Positions 32,675 to 41,212 of a stretch of DNA of 62,359 bases are shown in pieces. How positions within the stretch are numbered: the stretch's first letter is position 1; each line of letters starts with the position of its first letter. Source of the DNA: Streptomyces candidus (GTDB lineage: Bacteria > Actinomycetota > Actinomycetes > Streptomycetales > Streptomycetaceae); assembly GCF_014207445.1 (NCBI RefSeq), contig NZ_JACHEM010000021.1, positions 1 to 62,359 on the forward strand, given 5' to 3'. The notes below the pieces were generated by a model. The model saw only the letters and a list, made by a program, of their open reading frames with translations. It was not told the origin of the DNA and searched no databases. A program made the translations under genes and the position numbers.

Positions 32675-33742
32675 TTGGAGGCCAAACGGGGGATCGCGCT
32701 GCTGGCTGCGGCTTTCATCGTCAGCCCGCTGGCACTGGGGCTCGGGATCATCCTTCTCATCGCAGCATCCGACGATGACGACGGCGGTGGTGGCGGTGAC
32801 TTCGAGCTGAGCGCCGGAACCCTGCGCGTGGGGCCGGGCTACGTGCCCGCCAAGTACGCAGCGCTCATCGAGAAAGCCGCCGCGGCCTGCGACCAGGGAC
32901 TTCCGGCGGGAATCCTGGCCGCCCAGATTCAGGCAGAGTCAAATTTCAATCCCAAGGCTCAGTCCAAGGACCCCAAAACCGGTAGGCCGATCGCGGACGG
33001 AATCGCGCAGTTCATTCCGGGCACGTGGGCATCTTCCGGAATCGACGGAAACGGCGACGGCAAGAAAGACGTATGGGACCCCGAAGACGCCATTCCGTCC
33101 CAGGGCAAGATGATGTGCGAGCTCTTGAAGACCGCGAAGAAGCACCCGGAATACAACGGGTCGCCGATAGAGCTCGCCCTGGCCGGTTACAACGCCGGAT
33201 GGGGCCGGGTGCAGGAGTACAAAGGCGTCCCGCCCGTGTCCTTCGCCGCGGGGCAGACCTACAATTACGTCAAATTCATCATGGCCGCCCAGGCCAAGCT
33301 GACCGCACCCGACACCGCCGGAGAGCCCGAGATGTCGGGGGAGTGGACGAAACCCGTCAACGCCTCACTCGGCACGCCTTACCACCAGTCCGGCGGCATG
33401 TGGTCCAGCGGCTACCACACGGGAATCGACTTCGCGGCAGGTATCGGAACCCCGATAAGAGCGGCCGGGCCCGGCAAGGTCGTCTCTGCCTCCCGGGTGG
33501 CCGCCTACGGGCGCCAGGTGATCATCCGTCACGCCGACGGCATATACACCCAGTACGCGCACATGTCGGAGCTAAAGGTCTCGACAGGAGACACCGTCAA
33601 GGGCGGCCAGACCATCGGTCTCTCGGGAGCAGACGGAAACGTCAGCGGCCCGCATCTGCACTTCGAGGTCCGCACCGGACCCGATTACGGGACGGACATC
33701 AGCCCGCTCCCGTACCTGCGCAAGAAGGGCGTGAACATCTGA
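32675..33742 (+). CDS. VirB1-like lytic transglycosylase / M23 peptidase fusion, 355 aa
   Basis: Opens the cell wall for the transfer apparatus. Residues 5-32 are a membrane anchor, followed by an Asp/Gly linker. Residues about 55-195 are an SLT-type transglycosylase with the catalytic Glu in QIQAESNFNP and the ALAGYNAGWGRV motif. Residues about 230-350 are an M23/LytM peptidase with GYHTGIDFA, YAHMSE and HLHFEV, so its metal ligands are intact. TTG 32675 with GGGGGAG four bases upstream is chosen; it puts the anchor at the N terminus. Confidence 0.9.
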   Translation: MEAKRGIALLAAAFIVSPLALGLGIILLIAASDDDDGGGGGDFELSAGTLRVGPGYVPAKYAALIEKAAAACDQGLPAGILAAQIQAESNFNPKAQSKDPKTGRPIADGIAQFIPGTWASSGIDGNGDGKKDVWDPEDAIPSQGKMMCELLKTAKKHPEYNGSPIELALAGYNAGWGRVQEYKGVPPVSFAAGQTYNYVKFIMAAQAKLTAPDTAGEPEMSGEWTKPVNASLGTPYHQSGGMWSSGYHTGIDFAAGIGTPIRAAGPGKVVSASRVAAYGRQVIIRHADGIYTQYAHMSELKVSTGDTVKGGQTIGLSGADGNVSGPHLHFEVRTGPDYGTDISPLPYLRKKGVNI

Positions 33743-33804
33743 CGCACGCGCCCGGCTCGCCCCCGCGACCGCAGCGCTCCCAGCACCTACCCCGAGGAAC
33801 CACC

Positions 33805-34536
33805 GTGCACGATGAACACCAGCAGCTCCGGCCGTGGGGCACCATCAGGCCCGACTTCTGGGAGAGCGGCCTGACCCCGGCCTCCGGGACCGTCACGAAC
33901 GAACCCTCACGACCCGCGGACGTCGTCCCTCCGCAGCAGAACCCGCCGGCCGAGGAAGCCCGACCGTCCGCCAGCAGTTCCGACGAGCCGGTACACGAAG
34001 AGGACTCCAGGACCGATGTGGTGACGACCGCCGAGGCGGCGCAGTCGGCTGCTTCCTCCGCGGCCTCCCCGCCCCAGGACGGACCGCCAGCGGCCTACCT
34101 GGACCGGATCAACTCCCTCGTTGCCTCCTTCGGCCGCCCTGACGACCGAGAGGGCCTGGCCGCCGCGGCCGTCGAAGCCGAGACGATCGATCAAGAGCTC
34201 ACTGCTCAGTACGGGGACCAGCACCCCTACACGATCAATATTCGGGAAATCCGCGGCTGGCTGGCTTTCCTGATGGGCGACTCGGCCACGGCCGCCCGCT
34301 GGTTCCTGCACACCACCGGCCTTCAGATCGCCGCGCGCGGCGCGGCCCACGCAGACACCGGGAGCTCCGTCCGGCGGGCTGTCCATACCTGGCAGCAGGT
34401 CAAGGACCCCGCCGAGGTGGTGTTGATCGGCGGCGATCTGGCCAAGGCGGTCGCTGCCGTCCTCGGCGAGGAAAGTGACGCCGCCCGCTTCGTGCAGGCC
34501 CGAATCGCCCGGCGCCACAAGCAGCTCGCGCAGTAG
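33805..34536 (+). CDS. Hypothetical protein with TPR-like C terminus, 243 aa
   Basis: GTG 33805 with GAGGAA (33794-33799). The first 95 residues are Pro/Ser/Ala-rich and disordered; residues 100-235 are helical, with repeats reminiscent of tetratricopeptide motifs (ALxAQYGDQHPYTINIREIRG, then GDSATAARWFLHTTGL). No catalytic motif. Placed after the cell-wall hydrolase and before a terminator, it may be an accessory transfer protein. Confidence 0.65.
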   Translation: MHDEHQQLRPWGTIRPDFWESGLTPASGTVTNEPSRPADVVPPQQNPPAEEARPSASSSDEPVHEEDSRTDVVTTAEAAQSAASSAASPPQDGPPAAYLDRINSLVASFGRPDDREGLAAAAVEAETIDQELTAQYGDQHPYTINIREIRGWLAFLMGDSATAARWFLHTTGLQIAARGAAHADTGSSVRRAVHTWQQVKDPAEVVLIGGDLAKAVAAVLGEESDAARFVQARIARRHKQLAQ

Positions 34537-34548
34537 AACAGCCCTGTC

Positions 34549-34590
34549 CACGAGAACCCCCGGCACAGCCGGGGGTTCTCGTGCTTTCCG
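34549..34590 (+). terminator. Rho-independent terminator
   Basis: Perfect 16-bp stem (34549-34564 / 34568-34583) with loop ACA, followed by a short T-rich run. Confidence 0.8.
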
Positions 34591-34632
34591 GCCGGAACCG
34601 GTCAGGAGCAACTGCCCGCTCCGTCGAACCAC

Positions 34633-34678
34633 TTGACGTTTGGTGGGGTTCCCCGCCAAGCTGGTGGGGTTCCCCACC
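34633..34678 (+). promoter_or_regulatory. Tandem palindromic operators
   Basis: GGTGGGGTTCCCCGCC (34642-34657) and GGTGGGGTTCCCCACC (34663-34678), 21 bp apart, i.e. on one face of the helix. A TTGACG (34633-34638) just upstream may be a -35. Upstream of the HTH gene at 34717. Confidence 0.6.
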
Positions 34679-34716
34679 AAAATGGCGGGGGCGCGACATG
34701 GATGCGGAGGGTATCT

Positions 34717-35415
34717 GTGACCACCTACAGCCCCAACTACAAGGGCGCGCAGTGGCAGATCTCGCAGGTCGAGCTGGACCCGGAGACCCGGACTCCCGCG
34801 ACGACCGTGATGGAACCGACCGAACTCGCTGGCCCCACCGTCTTCTGGCCCGACAGCACCACGTCCTATCTCCTCCACTTCAAGGGCGGCCACATCAGCT
34901 GGACCGTCGCCGACGAGGCGGACACCGCTCTCCGGGCCCTGGAGGCCCTCCGCGACGGGGAGGAAATCGACCCGGGCACCCTGCGGGCGTACCTTCGCGA
35001 CGTGCGGAAGCTGGAGACACGCATGACCGCATTGAAGGAGGAACTGCTGCTCTTCGCCCGCGAGTCCGGCCCGAGCGGCCGGGCACGCCTCCCCTTCCGA
35101 GACATCGGCGAAGAGCTGGGCCAGCATCACAGCACCGTGATCGAGCGACATAAGCGCATCCTCGACGGCGACACCGCCCAGTGGCGTTCATGGCTGGCCC
35201 AGCACACGGCCCGCGCAGCCCTGTATGCCAACGGCGGCGAGCTTCCCCGTGCCGCCGAGCCGCCCCGCGAGCACGAGACCGGCGTCTACGACAGCGAGGA
35301 GCCGGGAAAGATCGAAGCCCGCTGCCGGTGCGGATGGTCGGGGCCGACCGGAACCAACACCGTGACGGCCTCACGGCAGGCCAAGGCCCATGAAGAGAAC
35401 CCGCTTGGTGAATGA
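34717..35415 (+). CDS. HTH regulator with C-terminal zinc-ribbon-like part, 232 aa
   Basis: GTG 34717 with GCGGAGGG (34705-34711). Residues 1-75 are a beta-rich domain, 76-110 a helix pair, and about 118-150 a helix-turn-helix (FRDIGEELGQHHSTVIERHK). The last 30 residues contain CRCGW and a conserved TVTASRQAKAHE, an arrangement seen in actinobacterial plasmid regulators with a half zinc site. The tandem palindromes just upstream suggest autoregulation, which is inference. Confidence 0.7.
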   Translation: MTTYSPNYKGAQWQISQVELDPETRTPATTVMEPTELAGPTVFWPDSTTSYLLHFKGGHISWTVADEADTALRALEALRDGEEIDPGTLRAYLRDVRKLETRMTALKEELLLFARESGPSGRARLPFRDIGEELGQHHSTVIERHKRILDGDTAQWRSWLAQHTARAALYANGGELPRAAEPPREHETGVYDSEEPGKIEARCRCGWSGPTGTNTVTASRQAKAHEENPLGE

Positions 35416-35500
35416 AACCCCGGGGCCGCCGACGGCTTGGAGGCATGACGGCCGCCCCGAGGACTCCCGATCCCGCATCTACGAAATGAGGAGCAGCACC

Positions 35501-36115
35501 ATGATGGCCCACCGCTCGACAGCTGTGCACGGCCTGGCCCTGACCGGCGCCCTGACCGCGACATGGGACGGACTACATCCACTGTTTGACCAATGGCTTC
35601 AGGCAGGCAGGGATGCGGCGAACAAGGGCGCCTGCGGCGACCACCTGGTCTACCGGGACGGGACGCCGGTGGGAGAAGAGCCCGACGGCGACGACCGCAC
35701 CGGACACCCCACCATGACCGCCACGCGTCTGGGCTGGATCAGCGCGGCCCGACATGTCGCCAGTTACTCCGCCGGCCAGCTCGCCGGAACCCTCATCGTC
35801 ACCCGCACCCTGGGCTACCGTGTTCCGGTCGGTGCGCTCCTGGTGGGAGCAGGGATCAACGGCTTCACCCACCTGGTCATCGACAAACGCCAGCCCCTGC
35901 TGTGGCTGGCCGCACGAGCCGGGAAGGGCGGGTACGTCGAGCACTGCACCGTCGTGCGCAAGATCGACGAGGAGGGGACCGTGCAGGTTGAGAGCTCCGG
36001 TCCGGGCAGCGCCGCCTTCGAGCTCGACCAGGCCCTACACCGCGGTATCGGCGTGATGGCCGCCCTCGTCACCAGCTGGCTCACCCTCCGCTCGACCAAG
36101 AAGGGACGGGCATGA
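35501..36115 (+). CDS. Integral membrane protein, 204 aa
   Basis: ATG 35501 with GAGGAG (35488-35493); ATG 35486 is in frame but lies on the RBS. Four hydrophobic stretches, among them a GAGINGFTHLVIDKRQPLL segment and a C-terminal helix. Similar small polytopic proteins with His/Asp in the third helix are frequent in Streptomyces plasmids and near conserved regulators; a DUF3307-like relation is possible. Overlaps the next gene (ATGA). Confidence 0.65.
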   Translation: MMAHRSTAVHGLALTGALTATWDGLHPLFDQWLQAGRDAANKGACGDHLVYRDGTPVGEEPDGDDRTGHPTMTATRLGWISAARHVASYSAGQLAGTLIVTRTLGYRVPVGALLVGAGINGFTHLVIDKRQPLLWLAARAGKGGYVEHCTVVRKIDEEGTVQVESSGPGSAAFELDQALHRGIGVMAALVTSWLTLRSTKKGRA

Positions 36116-36471
36116 TGTCCGAGGAACTGTGGGATTTGCTGCGTGAGACCTCCGAGGTGCACCGGCTCATCGACGAACTCCGTTGCAGCGACTTGGTCGG
36201 CACCACGACCCCCGAGCAGGAGCGCGCGTTCCTGCTGCGCCGCGCGGCCCTGGCCCAGCGGCACCTGACGCAGGCGGTCGCCACCGGCGTCGACGTCCAG
36301 GACGCCGAAGCCGATGCCGAGCAGACCGCCATGCTCCTGTGGAAGCACGACCAGCTGCACGACAGCAGCCGCGGTTTGATTCCGGCGGCCGACCCGCGCT
36401 GGAGCCTCGCGAACGTCCAGGAATACGTCGTCCAGGAGGCCGCGGCCGTCACCGAAGAGGGAGAGCGATAG
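36112..36471 (+). CDS. Small helical protein, 119 aa
   Basis: ATG 36112 overlaps the preceding stop, showing translational coupling. All-helical and acidic, with regular Leu/Ala heptads; no Cys or metal motif. Unknown family. Followed two bases later by a 35-codon membrane ORF. Confidence 0.65.
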   Translation: MMSEELWDLLRETSEVHRLIDELRCSDLVGTTTPEQERAFLLRRAALAQRHLTQAVATGVDVQDAEADAEQTAMLLWKHDQLHDSSRGLIPAADPRWSLANVQEYVVQEAAAVTEEGER

Positions 36472-36473
36472 TG

Positions 36474-36581
36474 ATGACGAGGTTCCGGACAGGACGGCGT
36501 GAGCCCGTGATGGACCTGATCAACCTCATGGGTATCTTCTCGCCGGTCATCGTCGGGCTGTTGGTCCTCCTTCTCCGTTGA
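36474..36581 (+). CDS. Single-span small membrane protein, 35 aa
   Basis: ATG 36474, two bases after the previous stop, with GAGGGAGAG (about 36458-36466) upstream. Basic start then one hydrophobic helix (about 17-34, IFSPVIVGLLVLLL). The spacing and the terminator directly after support a real coding sequence. Could be an anchor partner of the 119-residue protein or a small toxin-like peptide. Confidence 0.55.
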   Translation: MTRFRTGRREPVMDLINLMGIFSPVIVGLLVLLLR

Positions 36582-36604
36582 CACGGGCAGGCGGCCAAAT
36601 ATCG

Positions 36605-36651
36605 GAAGGGGCCCCGGAGGCAGCGAATTTGCTGCCTCCGGGGCCCCTTCC
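36605..36651 (+). terminator. Rho-independent terminator
   Basis: Perfect stem of about 20 bp around GAATTT, followed by TTCTG. Confidence 0.75.
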
Positions 36652-36784
36652 TTCTGTTCGTTCGTCTGCCGTTTGTGCTAAAAGCTGGACACATGCGCCA
36701 GCCCGCGGCCCGGAGTGAGGGTTGCCCGGAAATGCCAGTGGCCCGGCAGGAGAACCTTCCTCCTGTCGGGCCGCTGACGGCCGC

Positions 36785-37141
36785 TCAGGCGGCCGAACAG
36801 AGCTGCGGCTCCCGCTTCAGTACGCCGTCGAGGAAGAACAGCCACTCGCGGTGTGTGTAGCTGTGGGGCTCGACGGTTCCCGCGCGGTCGCTGAGCAGCA
36901 CAGAGGTATCGGTGATGGTGACCGTGATGCGGGATTCAGCAGCCGGCACCACTCCGCGGAGGTGGTCCTGGAAGACGGTCCATGCGGCCACGGGGTAGAT
37001 GTGCGCGGGCTTCAGCGGGACCTTGCTGTCGCGCACCGCGACCAGGGAACCGGAGAGGAACGCCACTTCGACGCACCCTTGGGCGCTCTCGGAGAGGGAA
37101 GCCTTCCGCCACTGGGCGTGCGTCAGGTCAGGGTTGGTCAT
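36785..37141 (-). CDS. DUF397 domain protein, 118 aa
   Basis: Residues 10-62 follow the DUF397 pattern: W.KAS.S...GCVEVA.......VRDSK.P...... In Streptomyces these are small partners of DUF5753 helix-turn-helix regulators (Scr1/Scr2-like pairs). The C-terminal half beyond the usual 60 residues (YTHREWLFFLDGVLKRE) matches a second domain often seen fused to DUF397. Starts inside the stop of the regulator (ATGA), but that regulator is broken. Confidence 0.8.
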   Translation of the reverse strand: MTNPDLTHAQWRKASLSESAQGCVEVAFLSGSLVAVRDSKVPLKPAHIYPVAAWTVFQDHLRGVVPAAESRITVTITDTSVLLSDRAGTVEPHSYTHREWLFFLDGVLKREPQLCSAA

Positions 37142-37862
37142 TGCATCTCCTTCAGCACGGTCCTTATGAACCGCGCCGACTCGGTTTCATCGAGCGCCAT
37201 GCCGCGCAGGCTGCTGTGGGACTGATCGAAGCGACGGGTGTCCTTGGCCTTCTGGAGGTACAAGTTCCCGCCGGGGTTGTCCATGTAGACCACCGCAGCT
37301 GATCACGCTGGCAATCGAGGCCGCCGACCTGCCGCCACAGGCATCCCTCGTCGAGCACGACGACGAGGTCCAACGGGGTGGACTCCCGGGCGAGGACCTG
37401 CTGCCGCTGCATGTGGAACGTCAGGAGCGAGTCGATCTCTCCCGTCGGCGCGGAGGGACTGGTGCCCCGCAGGACGGCGCGGGCGTAGTCCTCGGTACGG
37501 AGGAGGCTGTGGACGGCGCCGAGTGCGAACACCCGCAGCGCGGCTGCCTCGGCCTCCAGGCCGACGTAGGTTTCGAGCTTCGGTGGAAGATCGAAATTGG
37601 TCCACCAAGCCTGTTCCGGTGCACCGCTCAACAGGTTCAGCAGGGCCTCGCGTGTCTCGGCCGGAGCGTCGTACGCCTCCAAAAGACCTTTGAGCTCGAT
37701 CAGCTGGACGTCCCGCTGGCCGTTCTCAATACGACTGATCGTTGAATCGGAGCGCTGGATCTTGGCCCCTGCTTCTTCGATCGTCAGCCCAGAAGTTTCA
37801 CGGAGCACCTGAAGTTCGCGTCCGATCTTGCGTCGCTTGACCACAGGTCCCTGGATGGCCAT
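37138..37862 (-). pseudogene. Broken XRE/DUF5753 (Scr1-type) regulator
   Basis: ATG 37862 with GGAGG starts an intact XRE helix-turn-helix (about 15-70: LRETSGLTIEEAGAKIQRSD) and most of DUF5753 as far as LWRQVGG. The frame then shifts at about 37275-37285. The normal C-terminal end is still present in another frame (VYMDNPGGNLYLQ through SLRGMALDETESARF to a TGA overlapping the DUF397 ATG). Some 40 residues expected between these parts are missing, so a frame-changing internal deletion has occurred. The open product would be 232 residues with a foreign basic tail, ending at 37164. Confidence 0.8.
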
Positions 37863-37963
37863 CTTTCCGCCTCCCCTCAAGCTCCGTCTGCCCACACGGT
37901 TCCATCCTGCCGTACGGCGTGGCCTCGGCGTAATCGGTGTGCCCACGCGGCCCTCCGTTCGTC

Positions 37964-38020
37964 AGAAACTTCTGTGAATCTTCTCAAGGAAGTTGCAGAG
38001 AGAATCTTCTGAGGTACATC
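37964..38020 (+). promoter_or_regulatory. Promoter with paired AGAAnnTTCT sites
   Basis: AGAAACTTCT (37964-37973) and AGAATCTTCT (38001-38010), the second lying in the spacer of a plausible promoter TTGCAG (37993-37998) / TACATC (38015-38020). A natural operator for the divergent helix-turn-helix regulator. Confidence 0.5.
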
Positions 38021-38133
38021 CTAGAGTGACGGGCTCATAACGACTGGTGATCATCGAATCTCAGTCGGCCGTGGTCTTTGGGGCGAACAGCGCCGAGTGC
38101 TGCGGCATACAGAGCCGGGAGGGAAGCCCCGGG

Positions 38134-38385
38134 ATGCACAACGACGAAGGTCGGCACCAGGAACCGCTATCACCTATGCCTGCGACGGCTACCGAGCGAC
38201 GGTTCGAGATCCCCGTCAGTCGCGAGCTCTTACGCCAACTCCAAGGCGTGCTGTGCATCAGGTGCGCAGTCCAGGGAGGTCGGCTCTTTCCCGACGGACG
38301 TGCATTCACCGTCTCCTCGAACGACTGCGCCCCTCTCGCATGGGACGTGCGGGCGCATGCGCACTGCATCGGGGCGTCGCGGTGA
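38134..38385 (+). CDS. Small hypothetical protein, 83 aa
   Basis: ATG 38134 with GGGAGGGAAG (38117-38126). Residues about 30-70 have a CIRC motif and a predicted beta sheet. First gene of a chain of ten coupled ORFs; its TGA overlaps the next GTG. Not recognised. Confidence 0.6.
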   Translation: MHNDEGRHQEPLSPMPATATERRFEIPVSRELLRQLQGVLCIRCAVQGGRLFPDGRAFTVSSNDCAPLAWDVRAHAHCIGASR

Positions 38386-38837
38386 GCGCCGGGACGATCG
38401 TCGGCCGTGCGTGCTGCCTCAGTTCCCTTGGCACCCAGCTTCCCGCCAGCCTGGCGGGCGACGCCGTTGCCATACCGGCCCACCTCGCCGACAGCGTGCA
38501 GCAGGCGCTCACGGTCCTCTTCCCTCATCTGCGGCCTGTCGTCCTGGAAGAGCTGACCCGGGCTCGTACGTACTTCCTCACCGAGCCCGGACAGGGCGGG
38601 ATCTGGGGGGAAGACGTCTGGACGCTCGACGCCGCAGCCTGGCTTGCCGACCCCCACCCGTCGAGCCGCCTCTGCGGCGACCTGACGGTCTGGCAGCGCC
38701 GCCCGGATAGCGAAGACGGCAGCGGCGTGCTGCCCGCCATGACCTTGTGGCACGCGCTGCGCCTGGCCTATCCGACCTTCCGCACGCTCGCCCCAGAGGC
38801 GCCCGTGCAGCAGAGCAACCCCGGAGGCATCTTGTGA
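38382..38837 (+). CDS. Hypothetical protein, 151 aa
   Basis: GTG 38382 overlaps the previous stop (GTGA). Soluble, with helices rich in Leu/Ala and a WGEDVWTLDAAAWL segment. Family not recognised. Its stop overlaps the GTG of the ATP-binding protein gene, so the three are probably made together. Confidence 0.6.
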   Translation: MSAGTIVGRACCLSSLGTQLPASLAGDAVAIPAHLADSVQQALTVLFPHLRPVVLEELTRARTYFLTEPGQGGIWGEDVWTLDAAAWLADPHPSSRLCGDLTVWQRRPDSEDGSGVLPAMTLWHALRLAYPTFRTLAPEAPVQQSNPGGIL

Positions 38838-39271
38838 CGCCCGTACCTGCTCCCCCCGGAACCGCCCCGGAAAGCCGCCGAGTGTACGAGCTCGACAGTG
38901 CTCCCTCCGTGCCCGCCACCGCCAGGCGCGAGGTCCGTGCCGTCCTCACTGACTGGCAGGTGTCCCCAGAAGCCATCGACACGGCGGTGCAGGTGATCTC
39001 AGAGATCGCCGCGAACGCAGTCGAGCACACCCTGTCCAGCCGGGTTCAGTTCGAAGTCGGGTGTTATCCCGATGGAGAGATCCACGTCGCGGTGCGCGAC
39101 AGCGGCCCCCGACCGGAGGCGCCGCTTGCCGCCCGGACAGACGGCACGCTGAAGGAGAGAGGCCGCGGTCTGCTCCTGGTCGACACCCTCACCTCGAAGT
39201 GGGGCGCTGAGCCAGTGCCGGAAAACGGACTGCTGGTCTGGGCCATGATCCAGACGGGGGGACCTGCATGA
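38834..39271 (+). CDS. ATP-binding protein, anti-sigma/RsbW-like (HATPase_c)
   Basis: 145 residues. GTG start overlapping the previous stop. GHKL motifs: N box VISEIAANAVEH (about 53-64) with the key E and N, G1 VRDSGPRPE (about 85-93), and ERGRGLLLVDTLTSKWG (G2, about 110-126). Such short proteins act as anti-sigma kinases or regulators in actinobacteria, and often sit beside DUF397/DUF5753 genes as here. Target unknown. Confidence 0.85.
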   Translation: MTPVPAPPGTAPESRRVYELDSAPSVPATARREVRAVLTDWQVSPEAIDTAVQVISEIAANAVEHTLSSRVQFEVGCYPDGEIHVAVRDSGPRPEAPLAARTDGTLKERGRGLLLVDTLTSKWGAEPVPENGLLVWAMIQTGGPA

Positions 39272-39471
39272 ACGTGTCCGCGCCCTTACCGTCAGGCGAT
39301 CGCAGCATCCCCGGCATCTCGACCCGTGACACCCGTCCCGCCTCCCAGATCGCCGCGACGGAGTGGACGAGGCGTCCCCGCCCGACGCGGTCCGTGGGCG
39401 CACAGCCGGCGCCCACCACGTCGCCCCCAGCTGCGGGCGTTCCTCCACGGCCTGGCCTGGGGGCGACGTGA
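39268..39471 (+). CDS. Small Pro/Thr-rich ORF, 67 aa
   Basis: Low-complexity, basic and proline-rich. It is accepted mainly because it overlaps both neighbours by four bases (ATGA at 39268, GTGA at 39468), continuing an otherwise unbroken coupled chain. No domain seen. Confidence 0.4.
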   Translation: MNVSAPLPSGDRSIPGISTRDTRPASQIAATEWTRRPRPTRSVGAQPAPTTSPPAAGVPPRPGLGAT

Positions 39472-39923
39472 CCCACACCCTCGGCGCGGCGCCTGAGAGC
39501 ACGCGGCTGGACGTCAGCAGCCGGACGTCGGGCCTGTATCGCTGCACACAGTGGATCGTGCTGCCGGAGGGCCGCCAGATCCTCGCTGACGTCGAAGGCG
39601 CCGCGGACCCGGAAGCCGCCGTGGGCTGGCTCGTCGAACGAGGGCACGCCACAGCATCCGCATTCGAAGACGTCTGGGCCAACGAAGCCGACCACGTCGG
39701 CACCCTCCGCTCCCGCCTCATGGCAGAGGACTTCACCCAGCAGGCACTCGCCGCGCTCCAGGCAGGACATCGGTTTGTCCTGGAGATATCCGCGCCGGAC
39801 AGCTTCACCGAGTTCGTCCTCGAAGCCATCACCGCCTATCGCGCATCGCCTCCGCACCCGAACGAGAAGGGCAGCACCATGTCCGACGAACTGGCCTTTG
39901 CCAGAACGGAGATGACGGCATGA
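39468..39923 (+). CDS. Hypothetical protein, 151 aa
   Basis: GTG 39468, overlapped with the stop before it. The N-terminal 40 residues have a beta region with Cys; residues 45-135 are helical and acidic. No motif recognised. Its stop overlaps the next ATG (39920). Confidence 0.55.
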   Translation: MTHTLGAAPESTRLDVSSRTSGLYRCTQWIVLPEGRQILADVEGAADPEAAVGWLVERGHATASAFEDVWANEADHVGTLRSRLMAEDFTQQALAALQAGHRFVLEISAPDSFTEFVLEAITAYRASPPHPNEKGSTMSDELAFARTEMTA

Positions 39924-40066
39924 CCGACACCACCGCCCACGACCCGGCACGGGCCCGTCACGAGAATGCCCGTGCCGCCGGGGTCGCCTTGGAGTGGGTC
40001 CTGCGGGACACCGGCGCCGAGGCCAGCCTTCGAGCCCTCGCCGACAGGAAGGAGGAGAACCAGTGA
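39920..40066 (+). CDS. Small hypothetical protein, 48 aa
   Basis: ATG 39920 overlaps the previous stop and its own TGA overlaps the next GTG (40063). A single charged helix (ARARHENARAAGVALEWVLR) dominates. Too short for family assignment; the double overlap is the support. Confidence 0.5.
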   Translation: MTDTTAHDPARARHENARAAGVALEWVLRDTGAEASLRALADRKEENQ

Positions 40067-40500
40067 TTCCCACCAGGCGGAAGCTCACGGTCGCGGGCGA
40101 CGCCCAGGTCGAAGCGGCCGACCTGGGCGAGATCCGCGTGCTCTACTCCTGCATCCTGTCCGCCCGGAGCATCCCGGCCCGGTCGGACATCAACCAGTCC
40201 CTGCTGGATATGGAGACCGCATACGAGGCACTGATCACAGAGATCGACGGCACCGACGTCCACCAGATACTCCACCCGCGCTACGAGTCGGCCGTACGGG
40301 AGGGGCGAGCGCTCATCGAGGCGATGGAGGTCGCGGAGTATGCCGACGTCTGGCCGGCCGACAAGCACCAGAGGGCGAAGACGCGTGCAGCCTTCCAGCA
40401 GGCCCACCAAATGGCTGAGCAAGTGAAGGCTCTGACCGAAGTCCTCAGCGTGCAGCGCCGGGAGCGGATCAACAGGCACTGCGGCGGCCCTACCCCCTGA
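40063..40500 (+). CDS. Helical protein, DUF6415-like, 145 aa
   Basis: GTG 40063 with a strong AAGGAGGAG (40049-40057). All-helical, with a repeated DVEALxxELxxL-like spacing typical of DUF6415 proteins, and partly similar in layout to the 124-residue product at 40838. The match is by impression. Function unknown. Confidence 0.55.
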   Translation: MIPTRRKLTVAGDAQVEAADLGEIRVLYSCILSARSIPARSDINQSLLDMETAYEALITEIDGTDVHQILHPRYESAVREGRALIEAMEVAEYADVWPADKHQRAKTRAAFQQAHQMAEQVKALTEVLSVQRRERINRHCGGPTP

Positions 40501-40841
40501 TGTCCGTATCGACGACTTCCCCGCTGGGTGCCTCCGGTACGAAACCCGCCACCCTGGCGCCAACGACGGGCCGGCGGGGAGACGCCGCCTCATCCAAGAG
40601 TGGCGGACCGGGGCCCTTCTGGTTCCGGCGCCTTTCCCGGAAGGGGCTCCCGCCCACACGCAAGGAGACACACAAGTTGCCTGTTTCGACCCCGGTCCTG
40701 ATCGCCCTCGTCATCGGGCTCGCGGGAGCAACCCTCCTGTGCTGGGGGGAGACCTGGGCGCGACGCCGAGGGCCTGCGTCCCCGCTCAACGCCGACGACC
40801 CCCACCACGACTTCCCACCCACCATGGAGCAGGACCAGTGA
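40500..40841 (+). CDS. Small single-span membrane protein, 113 aa
   Basis: ATG 40500 shares a base with the previous stop (TGATG). Residues 1-60 are Ser/Pro/Gly-rich; one membrane helix at about 62-82 (TPVLIALVIGLAGATLLCW), then a basic stop-transfer and acidic tail. A TTG at 40677 with AAGGAG upstream would give a 54-residue version that starts just before the helix. Confidence 0.55.
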   Translation: MSVSTTSPLGASGTKPATLAPTTGRRGDAASSKSGGPGPFWFRRLSRKGLPPTRKETHKLPVSTPVLIALVIGLAGATLLCWGETWARRRGPASPLNADDPHHDFPPTMEQDQ

Positions 40842-41212
40842 CCACCGCCATAGCGCCACCGGAGATCGACACCGAACACATCAACATCCTCATCAACCGG
40901 GCCACCGGGATCTTCGCCTACGAGCACACGGACGCCGAGCTCGACGAACTCGCCCGTGGCCTGCGGGACGCGTACAGCGCCCTGATCGACGTGGTTGACA
41001 CCTGGGCCCCGAGGTCCTGGCAGAAGCGTCTGCTGGCGGCTACCCGGCGCTGTGAGGGGCTCCTGAAGGCCGACCGGGAAGCATCGGCGACAGCACACTG
41101 GTGCCGGTCCTTCGGGACCCGCCTGCGCTACCTCGCCTACGCCTACACCCACCCGCCGAAGGACCTGCTGGAACGGCTCGCAGAGAGCGGGGCAGTAAAG
41201 GAGGTCGCATGA
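40838..41212 (+). CDS. Helical protein, DUF6415-like, 124 aa
   Basis: GTG 40838 overlaps the stop before it. Two long amphipathic helices (about 10-55 and 70-120). It resembles the 145-residue product at 40063 in size and helix spacing, so the two may be divergent paralogues. No known function. Confidence 0.55.
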   Translation: MTTAIAPPEIDTEHINILINRATGIFAYEHTDAELDELARGLRDAYSALIDVVDTWAPRSWQKRLLAATRRCEGLLKADREASATAHWCRSFGTRLRYLAYAYTHPPKDLLERLAESGAVKEVA

